Notes under the pieces: model-generated
What the model was told of the DNA's origin: nothing
The model's database searches: none
What the model saw: the letters and a program-made list of their open reading frames with translations, nothing else
Translations under genes and position numbers: made by a program
Shown here: piece by piece, positions 45,937 to 57,470 of the stretch
How the letters are laid out: each line of letters opens with the position of its first letter
How positions within the stretch are numbered: the first letter of the stretch is position 1
DNA from: Prochilodus magdalenae
Lineage: Eukaryota > Chordata > Actinopteri > Characiformes > Prochilodontidae
Reading direction: 5' to 3'
NCBI GenBank assembly: GCA_024036415.1
Contig: JAMWET010005004.1
Coordinates: forward strand, 1-64,000
DNA: 64,000 bases

Positions 45937-47560
45937 CAGTGGGGAAAATAAGTATTTAGTCAGTCACCAATTGTGCAAGTTGTCCCACTTAAAAAGATGA
46001 GAGAGGCCTGTAATTGACATCATAGGTAGACCTCAACTATGAGAGACAAAATGTGGAAAAAAATTGAGAAAGTCCAGTTTGTCTGATTTTTACTAAAGAA
46101 TTTATTTGCAAATAATGTTGGAAAAATAAGTTATTTGGTCAATAACAAAAACAAGCAAGATTTCTGGCTGCTGTAACTTCTTTTTAAGAGGCTCCTCTTT
46201 CCCCCACATCAGTCATTTTTACCTATTAATGGCACCTGTTTGAAGTCGTTAACAGTATAAAAAGACACCTGCCTAAAACCTCAAACACTCACACTCCAAA
46301 GTCCACTATGGTCAGACGAAAGAGCTGTCGGAGGACACCAGAAACCGAATTGTAGACCTGCACCAGGCTGGGAAGACTGAATCTGCAATAGGCAAGCAGC
46401 TTGATGTGAAGAAATCTACTGTGGGAGCAATAATCAGAAAATGGAAGACCTACAAGACCATACTAACTCCTCGATCTGGGGCTCCACGCAAGATCTCAGC
46501 CCGTGGGGTCAACATGATCACAAGAACGGTAAGGAAAAATCCCAGAACCACAAGGGGGGATCTAGTGAATGACCTGCAGGAAGCTGGGACCCACGTTTAC
46601 AAATTACCATCAGCAACACACTACGACGCCAGGGACTCAGATCTTGCAGTGCCAGACGTGTCCCCCTGCTTAAGCCAGTCCATATCCAGGCACGTCTGAA
46701 GTTTTGCTAGAGAGCATTTTGGATGTTCCAGAAGAGTATTGGGAGAATGTCATATGGTCAGATGAAACCAAAGTAGAACTATTTGGTAAAAAACACAACT
46801 CGTCGTGTTTGGAGGAAAGTGAATGCGGAGTTGCATCCAAAGAACACCATAGCCAACTGTGAAGCATGGGGGTGGCAAACATCATGCTTTGGGGCTGTGT
46901 ACTTTATTTTTCTCTGCAAAGGGACCAGGAGGACTGGTCCGTGTACATGAAAGAAATGAATGGGGCCATGTATTGTGAGATTTTGGGTGCAAACCTCCTT
47001 CCATCAGCAAGGGCAATGAAGATGAAACGTGGCTGGGTCTTTCAGCATGACAATGATCCCAAGCACACTGCCCAGGGGCAACAAAGGAGTGGCTTCGTAA
47101 AGAAACATTTCAAAGTCCTGGAGTGGCCTAGCCAGTCTTCTCAATCTCACCCCATCGAAAACCTTTGGAGGGAGTTGAAAGTCCGTGTTGCCCGCCGACA
47201 GCCCCAAAACATCACTGCTCTAGAGGAGATCTGCATGGAGGAATGGGCCAACATACCAGCAACAGTGTGTGCCAACCTTGTGAAGACTTACAGAAAACGT
47301 TTGACCTCTGTCATTGCCAACAAAGGATATACAACAAAGTATTGAGATGAACTTTTGTTATTGACCAAATACTTATTTTCCACCATTATTTGCAAATAAA
47401 TTCTTTAAAAATCAGACAAAATGACTTTCTCAATTTTTTTCCACATTTTGTCTCTCATAGTTGAGGTCTACCTATGATGTCAATTACAGGCCTCTCTCAT
47501 CTTTTTAAGTGGGACAACTTGCACAATTGGTGACTGACTAAATACTTATTTTCCCCACTG
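45937..47560 (+). mobile_element. Tc1-like transposon with intact ends
   Basis: Flanked by TA on both sides (45935-45936 and 47561-47562). The ends CAGTGGGGAAAATAAGTATT and its inverse are the start of inverted repeats of roughly 200 bp (45937-46145 and 47358-47560), which match closely over their whole length. Total 1,624 bp. The interior encodes a Tc1 transposase with several lesions. Ends in this state could still be acted on by a transposase supplied elsewhere. Confidence 0.93.
46308..47345 (+). pseudogene. Tc1 transposase, degenerate
   Basis: Starts at ATG 46308 but loses frame within six codons. Recognisable parts: N-terminal helix-turn-helix ([37 protein letters not shown]), the first catalytic Asp in VIWSDETKVELFG near 46750, the second in [13 protein letters not shown] near 47037-47075, and the DDE Glu in [11 protein letters not shown] near 47152-47184, ending TGA at 47343-47345. 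At least three frameshifts or small deletions separate these parts, so it cannot make active enzyme. Confidence 0.9.
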
Positions 47561-47584
47561 TATTATCTACACTACATATTATCA

Positions 47585-48225
47585 TTAAAAGATTACAGAA
47601 CTGTGAGAGATCTTCGTACACAAGGGACTAGGCCTTAAATCATGGCTCAGAAACACTTCCTAAAAGCATCGTCTGTGAACACAGTTCCTCACTGCATTCA
47701 CACAGGCAATTTAATTACTCCACTGTTCAGGAAAAAGCCATATACAGAATCCAGAAACAGCCACATTAAATTAGCTCAAGCTCTTTTAAGGACCACAGAG
47801 GTGAAGTGGGAAAATGTCCTGTGGTCCAACCGGTCAGAATTTTCAACTCTTCTAGGAAATCCCGGAGGTTATATGACCAAGACCACCCGGCTTGCTATCA
47901 GTCCACAGTTTAAGTCAGCATCTGTGATCATATAGGGGTGCTTTACAGCACATGGCATGGGTAACCTGCTCATCTCTAGAGGCTCCAGTAGTGTTGATAT
48001 ATCTGAGATATATGGCCTTTGGAGCAACATAGGCTGCCATCCAGGTAACGGTAAAGGATTTTTTTTAGTTAAGGTGTTGCTTATTACAGCAAGACAATAA
48101 TAAACCACATCCTGCATGTATTACTACAGCAATACCCCATAGTAAAAGAGTCTGGGTGCTGACCAGCCTGCCGTCCAAACCCGTCACCCAGTGAGATCAT
48201 GATAAAACAGAGAATAAGACTCCTA
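47585..48225 (+). mobile_element. Second, older Tc1-like relic abutting the first
   Basis: Fragments of a different fish Tc1 family: AAGCCATATACAGAATCCAG, GTGAAGTGGGAAAATGTCCT, CAGCATCTGTGATCATATAG, GGTGCTTTACAGCACATGGC and GCAAGACAATAATAAACCAC. Several stops and frameshifts. It begins only about 25 bp after the first element's TA, which suggests the younger copy inserted beside or into it. Confidence 0.6.
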
Positions 48226-49069
48226 CAGGACCACCACAGAACAGGGATTAGTTGGGTGGTGGATCATTTTGAACACAACGGTAACACTGATGGTATGTTA
48301 GTCTGTGTTTTACTGCTACACATTTTTAGTTGTTGTTTTGGTTTTCAATCCCAGCTTGATTTTTTTTTTTATGTCTAATTTACACCAGGCCAATAACATT
48401 CCAGATATGAGGTGGACCGCAGAGACAAAAACATAGTATAAAGGTTAAAACAATCCCCTAAAAATAAACTCTAGCCCATTTTGGATCTGTTAGAAGCGCG
48501 TTAACATCAGTGCGATAGAAAACATGCTGCTTGCTGGAGATATACCGATCTGTAAATCTTCCTGAAGTTATGTAGGTTACTTTATAAAATGTTTACCAAC
48601 ATGATATTTAGCATATTATTTAAGAACAGCATCTAACTGATGTTATAGCCTTGAAAATATATAGGCCGCTATTACAAATCACAAAGTGGAAATGCAGCCG
48701 GTCTTTGACGTACCTATAGATCTCCAGGAACTGAGCTTTTCAGAGATCTGTTACTAATAACTTGATCTTGGACTTTATTTAATTATTATATCATCAATCT
48801 GCTTTATGAGCATATTTGTGGAAATTCATCTGATTTATTTATAGCTGTGCTTCACAGTGTAACAGAATGTTAAAGTTCTGTAAGGAATCTTTAATATTAT
48901 AGGACTGAAATGATGAAGTTGTGTAAAACAGAGATTTTAGTGCAGCATGTTAAGAAATTAGACTCTGTGAATGCTGTATTGTTCCAGTAAAGGTATTTTT
49001 AGAGTCCGAGGTCTCTCCTCTTCTCCTCTCCCCTCCCCTCTCCTTCTGACCTTGCCTCTTTCATCCCAG

Positions 49070-49111
49070 CAAGTCATTCGGCGTCTGCAGCACTGAAGGA
49101 ACCCCAGAAAG
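49070..49111 (+). other. Candidate 5' untranslated exon of chadl
   Basis: A pyrimidine-rich tract with TCATCCCAG precedes, and a strong GTACGT donor follows AGAAAG. It lies 2.1 kb ahead of the chadl start codon on the same strand. Pure splice-signal inference. Confidence 0.25.
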
Positions 49112-50988
49112 GTACGTGGACATTTTTGTTTCTAAATTAGAAACAGAGATTAAGATTACAGATTAAGTTTACAGATTAAGATTACAGATGTAAGTTATAA
49201 AGTGAAGTTGCAGTGTATGAAGCGTAACGCTGTTAACTTGGGAAACTGATTTTAGTTGGAAACCCACTCACATGATCATCCCCTTAAAGCTTTTCTTTTG
49301 AAAAAAAATTTCTCAAGACCTTTTAGAAACCAGCAGCCTGGTCCAGGTCGGCCTGTGATCTGCTACATATAACACGCAACACACTTTGCGGTGTTCTCGC
49401 TCGTGGGATCAGTAGGAAGCTACATATCGGGTGGATATACCGGATGAAGGCTCCATAGTTCTGCCCAGCCCTGTTCACTCTACTGAGAAATGTGTTACCC
49501 TGGTGTTACAGCAGACAGGGAAAGGGATTCAGGCCAGGGGTCTCATTCAAACCCAGACCACCTTTCACATACATGACACGAACACTGCATTCTACTTTAC
49601 AGTGTAAACTTTACTGCACTTTACTAGGATTTTATTTAATATGTCCCACTTAACGTCCATGTTCCCAATACGTTATTTTAAGGTTCTTTTTCTTTTCTTT
49701 CGTTAGACTTATTCCCGTCTCCGTTTCCTTCAAGGCTCGTTTTCCTCTTCTGTCCTTTTTCGATCTTTCTTTTTTCCTCTCCTTGTGTCTCTCCAGCTCA
49801 GGTAACTGTACTATCTGCTACCACAGAAGAACAAGTGTCAAAACCGTGACTAATCAGATAACCCGCCTATTGTAGGAGGCAAAATGATGTCACATAAGCT
49901 TCCACAGGACACAGAGCTACATCCAGTTGTGGATCCCCAGCTATTATGTTATGATGTTTCATGACTCGTCACGAGTCCTCTAATATTTACATGTCTGTAG
50001 AGGAGAGAAAGCAATAATCCATAACAAGTAAAATAGTCTCTAACAGGTTTATTATATCGACTCTATTCTTTAGTAGGGTTAAATTACACCGTGGAAGAGT
50101 ACATTAGTACTATATTATGGTTTCTAAGATATTGTTCTGTTTCGTTCCCCAAAGACATCAGGCAGTATGGGAGGGATACTCTACTGCACGTCATGGGGAC
50201 AATGCTGCCTGTTTGGGCACTGACTCATGGGGCAGCAAGGAAGCAAGGCAGCTGCATTCAGTTGTGGACACGGCTTACATATCAGCTTTACTAAGATGGA
50301 AAGAGTCATACAGTTTCTGGCCTCGCAATTTGCCCCACACCTGTTTCTAAGAGCAACCACAGCACTGCAAAAATGGGTGTTGTGGGCCCAATCACATGGG
50401 GTAGTAGTTGAAATCTTCCCCCTATGAAATGGGACAGCCCCTCAAGAACGGGATACGTCATCAGGGGTCATTACCGGCTCTTATGTAAACAGATGAAAAG
50501 CATGGACTTCAGTTTTACCCATCAGTCAGTCTAACGGGTCTCCCAGTGAACCCGAGCCCAGACAGAACCTACAGGACTTCATTACCAGGCTGCTAGCGGT
50601 GCTCTGTAGGCGACCCTGCCCGTCTGCAGTGCCAGCAGAGGAGGGTGGAGTTCAGCTCCTCACTGCTTAAACACATTTAGGGGATCATGTGACCTCAGAG
50701 AGACGGATGACCGTTATTACCTCAGGTACCAGAACGTAACCGCTGCACCATTAAAGGTGGAACGGGAGATTCCGCTAGGTGCCGCTGAGATATCAGCGTA
50801 GCACTAGAGAAAATGACCATAAGACGCTGTTACCATGGTGATCTTACTGTACAGGGGGTTTAACAGAGGGCATACTCATATTTATGGGTATCTGGTCGCT
50901 TGTGCAGCCATCTTCCAGATGAGAAATTCTCATTCTTTATTCAAATCCTCATAACCCTCCGTTTGGAGTTTGAAGGGCCATGTAGCGC

Positions 50989-51092
50989 TAACACTTCGCC
51001 CTACCCCTCCATCTCAACACCATTCGGGACAACCTCCCGAACCCTGCTCCTAGACGTGAACGCGCAAAACAGAGGGGTAGGGCCAAGTGTTA
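50989..51092. repeat. Short inverted repeat (MITE- or hairpin-like)
   Basis: TAACACTTCGCCCTACCCCT at 50989-51008 and its inverse at 51073-51092 match at 19 of 20 positions around a 64 bp loop. It could be the core of a small non-autonomous DNA transposon. Confidence 0.55.
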
Positions 51093-51233
51093 GGGGACAG
51101 GGGTGAAATGGGACTGGACCGTCATCTTGTAACCGTGTTGGGAATCGCTTGATAAAACGAGGGAGTGAATGAGCATCTTCTCTGACAGGACTGTTATGTT
51201 GGAGTCTCTGCTTTCTCATCATGTCCCATGTAG

Positions 51234-51404
51234 ATGCGGCTGAAGGAGCTGGTGGCCGTCCGGTGGCTGACTGCGCTGCTTCTTTTGTTCCCCGTTCTCA
51301 CGCGATGTGGAAAGTGCCCTCGTGTCTGCATCTGCGACAGCAAAACGCTCACGGTCTCATGCACGGGGAAGAACCTCACCCAGGTCCCGGCCACCATTGA
51401 AGAG
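51234..51404 (+). CDS. chadl: chadl exon 1: signal peptide and first LRRNT
   Basis: ATG at 51234 is the first in frame after the upstream stop TAG that just precedes it (51231-51233). Encodes a hydrophobic leader and GKCPRVCICDSKTLTVSC. Donor GTTTCT after GAAGAG is non-optimal, but phase 0 to the next exon fits (PATIEE|ITVKLDL). Confidence 0.9.
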
Positions 51405-54400
51405 GTTTCTCTCTTTTCTCTCTGTCTCACCCTCTACCTAATAAGATCCATGTGTCTGTGATGTCCTTTAAAGTGGCCACCATATTTAAAACGTCCACAG
51501 CTAAATGTATATGTACATCTGATTAGGGATTTCAGGGTGTACTCCAGCTACAGCCATTGACTTCAATACCATGTGCCGTACCAGTACTAGGTATCCATAC
51601 TGGGCTGATATGTCCAAATTTGACTTATGTATTCAAAAGCTTTAAGAAAGATAAACAAAAACAAAAGGGAATGAGTCGTTCACCAAAATCGCCAGTTACA
51701 GCTTTGGGATCTCCACTGTGATCAGCCTTTTACAGCTCCATGATTAGGTTTTCTATCCACACCTTTGGCAAACCGTCTGCCTGATTCAGTTTCTTGGCTA
51801 ATGACATTAACGTCCCTCTACAATCATCTGTTCATGTCTCATTCAACGACACAATGTCTGAACACTGTGTTCAGAGACCTAGCCGCACACCATTCAAACC
51901 GTTATGCTCCCAAACTCGTAGCTCACTGTGGGCTTGATGTTCAGATTAGACAGGCTCTGCTTTTGAATTATTAGGGAAGTGGTGGATTACAGAATGGGAC
52001 TGCAGAGTGGGTATTAGGATAGGATGATCGATAAGCCTATATGGATGTGTATGCTGGAACGTTCTGGATTCCTATTTCGCACCATCTGATTACAGATAAC
52101 GGTGAAGCTGGATCTGAAGAGGAATAATCTGGGGGAGTTGGTGCGGGGAGCCTTCACACACACACCGTACCTCACACACCTGAACCTGCAGGGCTCCAGA
52201 ATACACTCGGTCCGGGAGGGGGCATTCAGGGGCCTGGCGCGCCTGGTTCAGCTCGACCTCAGCAACAATAACATTGAGATCCTTCAGCAGGTGCGGGACC
52301 TTGAAGCGTCACGTACACTACCGTAGACGAGCCCTCTGTCGTTCTCCCACACTACCTCCCTGTCTCCTCTTTCTCTAGGACTCGTTTGACGGCCTGTCGT
52401 CGCTCAAGCAGCTGTTCCTGAGTCGGAATCGTGTTGATGAGATCAGAAAGGGAGCTTTTTCCCAGCTGGGTTCGCTGAGCCTGCTGTCCCTCACCCACAA
52501 CCAGCTCATCTACATACCCAACATGGCCTTTCAGGTAGGAGCTCCAGGTACTGTCTGTCACGCTTCCGGGTTTCCCCGACACCGCCGATGTCCCGAACTC
52601 CACCTCTCAGAGTGCATCACCCGATGACATCACCCACACATGTGCCCAGTCGTCCAATCATACCTCACTCCCGTGCCCAGGCTCTCCAGAATTCGGATTG
52701 CTGGCCCCTGTGGCTCTGTTCACAGGCCTCGCCAGCCCTGTCTGTGCTACTGAACGTTCCGGTCTGCTCCTTTCTACTCTGGCCTTGACTCCCTCTTTGT
52801 CTTTGACTGTCCCTCTTATCCCTAATTCTGATTGGCCGTTTGCTCGCCCTCCTCATTCTGTCCTCTTGATCCTCTCTTTCATTTTGGCTGCCTCGGTGTC
52901 TGATCTCCTGGTTCTAACTGTTGCCTGTCTCTCCACTCTGACCTCACATCGCCCTGCTGTAATGTCTGATCGTACTTTGGTGCTGTGCTTGACTTCCAGC
53001 TTGTTTAATGAAACTCACCTGACTCCTAGCTCTGCACACGTGGAGCCAGGTTCTGTGTCCGTGTCCCAGGAGCATTCAGATATAAACCAGCTACGGGTTT
53101 AACAGTGCAGTCCTATTCAATATGCAGTATGTTATTTATTAAGTATGTACTTAATAAAACAGTGCTAATTGCGATTATTAATTCTTAATCTGAAAGTAAT
53201 CGTGCCTATTTATCTGTTTATTATTTTCCATTAGAAACATAAACATGAGAATTTTTTTATTTTATTTTTTTATTTTAATTTTTTTATTTTAATTTTTTGT
53301 TTTAATTTTTTTATTTTATTTTTTTATTTTATTTTTTTTTATTTAAATTTTTTTTTTTAATTTTTTTATTTAAAATTTTTATTTTAATTTTTTTTTCTTT
53401 TTTTTATTATTATTTTTTTTTTTATATTTTGTGAAATATATTATTATTAATCATTTATATTTTACATTTTACATTAAAGGCATTTAGCAGAAGTTCCCAT
53501 CCAGAGAGACTAACACCGTGCTCAGTGTTCTGTTGGATAATATTTCCAGCTAGTACAGGAAGGTTAGAATCTAAACTCACCATGAGCTCAGACACTGCCC
53601 GAACAAGGACCAGCGCTGATGCCTAGAGAGATCAATACACAGACACATATATAAGCACAAGTGCACTACCTGGCAACCCCAGCCCAGCGCTCATACCTAT
53701 AGCGGGGACAGGTAATTATGAGTACAAGTGCAACACAAGTACTTCAACATCCACATATAACTTACACAGCTACTAGTGCTCAGATCAAACGGTGAACAGT
53801 CGTGCTGTCCGGCTCTCGTACAGTAAACACTCGCGCCTGTACATCCGTCTCTGAACCTCCTCACTCTCCGTAGCTCCAGTGTTGCTTGGTGTTGGTATCT
53901 GTTCAGTGAATGCACAGCCAAGAGCCTGGTCTGCAGGAGGGGGGCTGAATGAGATACGACACCAGCTTCCTGGGAGACCCGCCAATAAAAACTGCTCGTA
54001 TGGAAAAACGAACAGCATGTAGAAGTGCTGGTGCCTTGTGATGATGAGTACCCGCCCACTGCAGGTACTGAGTATGCTGTCTGTGTTTGCTGGTGTGACT
54101 CTACAGTGACCTCTCTCCCTCTCTCTGCGTCTCAGGGCCTGATGAACCTGCAGTCTCTGCATCTGAATCATAACTCTCTGAATAACCTGGAGACTGAAGC
54201 GTTCGCCAGCCTTCTCTCCCTCACCCACCTCAGTCTCAGTCACAACGAGCTTCAGTTCTTTCCCACCACCACCATGACCAGGTAACTCCTCCCACTGACC
54301 AGATACAGCCTGTCCTGACCAGGTAACTCCTCCCACTATAACCAAATACAGCCTGTCCTGACCAGGTAACTCCTCCCACTGACCAGATAACTCCTCCCAC

Positions 54401-55567
54401 TATAACCAAATACAGCCTGTCCTGACCTGATAACTCCTCCCACTATAACCAAATACAGCCTGTCCTGACCAGGTAACTCCTCCCACTATAACCAAATACA
54501 GCCCTGTCCTGACCAGGTAACTCCTCCCACTATAACCAAATACAGCCTGTCCTGACCACGTAACCCCTCCCACTATAACCAAATACAGCCCGTCCTGACC
54601 AGATAACCCCTCCCACTATAACCAAATACAGCCTGTCCTGACCAGGTAACCCCTCCCACTATAACCAAATACAGCCTGTCCTGACCAGGTAACTCCTCCC
54701 ACTATAACCAAATACAGCCTGTCCTGACCAGGTAACTCCTCCCACTATAACCAAATACAGCCTGTCCTGACCAGGTAACTCCTCCCACTATAACCAAATA
54801 CAGCCTGTCCTGACCAGGTAACTCCTCCCACTATAACCAAATACAGCCTGTCCTGACCAGGTAACTCCTCCCACTATAACCAAATACAGCCTGTCCTGAC
54901 CAGGTAACTCCTCCCACTATAACCAAATACAGCCTGTCCTTACCAGGTAACTCCTCCCACTATAACCAAATACAGCCTGTCCTTACCAGGTAACTCCTCC
55001 CACTATAACCAAATACAGCCTGTCCTGACCAGGTAACTCCTCCCACTATAACCAAATACAGCCTGTCCTGACCAGATAACTCCTCCCACTATAACCAAAT
55101 ACAGCCTGTCCTTACCAGATAACTCCTCCCACTATAACCAAATACAGCCTGTCCTGACCAGGTAACTCCTCCCACTATAACCAAATACAGCCTGTCCTTA
55201 CCAGGTAACTCCTCCCACTATAACCAAATACAGCCTGTCCTGACCAGGTAACTCCTCCCACTATAACCAAATACAGCCTGTCCTTACCAGATAACTCCTC
55301 CCACCATAAACAGTTAAGACCGCTCACCTTTACCTTTAGTTCATTTTGCCATCATCAGGTAACCCCACCCACCATGATCAGATAGATCCCTGTTCTCTAT
55401 CTTAGTTCTCCCTCACTCCCTCAGCAGGGGTGATGGGACGGCATATAGGACAGAGGTGGTAAATCTGGTGGCATGGTGTCAGGTCAACAATCTCTCCTCA
55501 CATGTTCACTAGACAAAGGAGATGCCTGTGGACGGCAGAGGAGCACACGCCACTGTCTAATCATCTC

Positions 55568-55627
<60 letters not shown>

Positions 55628-55768
55628 GAGAGAGCGAGACCTCTCAATTTCCTAGAGTCAACATCAGTGTATCAGTGGAGATCTCACCTGGTCACACAAT
55701 GACTGGTTTAAATAGCACAACAGGGACTGAGAAACTTCTACAGGCGTCCAGCTGAAGGCATTCTCACC

Positions 55769-55811
<43 letters not shown>

Positions 55812-55889
55812 TCCCCCCCCCCTCTCTCTCTCTCTCCCCCTCTCTCTCCCTCCCCCCGCCCCCCCCCTCTCTCTCTCTCTCTCCTCCCC

Positions 55890-55947
<58 letters not shown>

Positions 55948-57435
55948 AGGCTGCTGGGGCTAACTCACCTAGATTTGAGTTATAACCCCATGACGTTCCT
56001 GGGTGAGATGAGTGTGTCGATGCCCAAACTCACACACCTGTCTTTGGCACACATGGCCCTGCAGGACGTTTCTGCAGCTGCACTGTCTCTCTCTCCACTT
56101 CTGACTCACCTGGACCTGAGCCATAACCAGCTACGCTACATCCAACCACTCACAGGAGCTGGACAGCTCCAGAGCATCAACCTGACTGGTAACAGTACAA
56201 AACACAGGTGTTCAGAGACCATCGGTGGGGGGCGTGTCTTTAGAGGACGTTAATTAGTTATGAGCTTCTGTTGTCTTATCTTAATATCTGTTAAAGACCA
56301 ACGATGAGGTCAGAAAAGTGTCAAGGAGGTCAGCCTCCTCCACCGGCTCCTCCTCGTCACTGCCTGTTTGATGTTTGGACAGAGCCTGCTCTATACCAGC
56401 CAGTGTAAGTTTGTTTTGGTTTCAGCCAATCCGGTGCGGTGCACGTGTGTACTGCTGGACCTGCGCGTCTGGGCACGGGCTGGTGGGGTCAGGCTGCAAG
56501 GAAGCTGCGCCGGACCACCGCACCTTTCAGATGAGCCACTAGAGGGCGTGCTGGAGCAGGACCTGCGCTGCAGGAGACATGATGGAGGACTGAAAGAGGA
56601 GGAGGAGGAAGAGAGGACAGTGACCACACCTGAGCCGAAGAGGAAGGACGACTGCCCTGAGAACTGCCTGTGTGAGGTTGGTGTGTGAGTCAGAGAGAGG
56701 AAGGGAGATGTTGAGCTGCTAGTGAGCAGTAAGGAGGGAACAGTATGGGAGGAAGAACCTCCTGCTGTGAAGACCCCCCGCTTTCTTAACATCAGAAACA
56801 AGAACGAGCGTCAAAATGATAAAGATATAAACACAATATGAGCTCTTAAATAAATACTGTAATATATATATATAAATGAACAAATAAAAGACAGACTGCT
56901 TTTCATCCATGCTTCAACAGAATTATTAAAAAATGATCGGCCTGGACAGAAAGGATGGGACCCTTAGCTTAATATTTTGTTGCACCACCTTTGGAGGCAA
57001 TTACTAGAATCAAACATTCCCGGCAATGTCTGACTTTCATTTCTTCATTTGCATAGAAGTTTTATTTATTATTACTTTTGTCAGATTGAAGTTATTTCTG
57101 TTACCACTGTGGGTTTTTCTTTTAGTAACTGAGGGTTACCAACACTTTTGTCCAAAAAAAGACAGAGGAGAAAGAAAGAAAAAAAGACAGAGGAGAAAGA
57201 AAGAGGAGAAAGAACGAAAGAAAGAAAAAAAGACAGAGGAGAAAAAAAGAAAGAAAGACAGAGGAGAAAGAAAGAAAGAAAGACAGAGGAGAAAGAAAGA
57301 AAGAAAGAAAGAAAGAGGAGAAAGAAAGAAAGACAGAGGAGAAAGAAAGAAAGACAGAGGAGAAAGAAAGAGGAGAAAGAAAGAAAGAATAACAGAGGAG
57401 AAAGAAAGAAAGAAATAAAGAAAGAAAGACAGAGG

Positions 57436-57470
<35 letters not shown>

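Larger units (their letters stand above)
48226..51233. other. Upstream region of chadl
   Basis: No coding exon recognised. A 42 bp candidate untranslated exon lies at 49070-49111 and a short inverted-repeat element at 50989-51092. ORFs in 50090-50430 overlap in three frames and have no motif. Confidence 0.45.

Noticed and set aside
53785..54345. 186-codon minus-strand ORF overlapping chadl exon 4
   Set aside because: Antisense shadow of chadl exon 4 and of the start of the 43 bp array; no protein motif.
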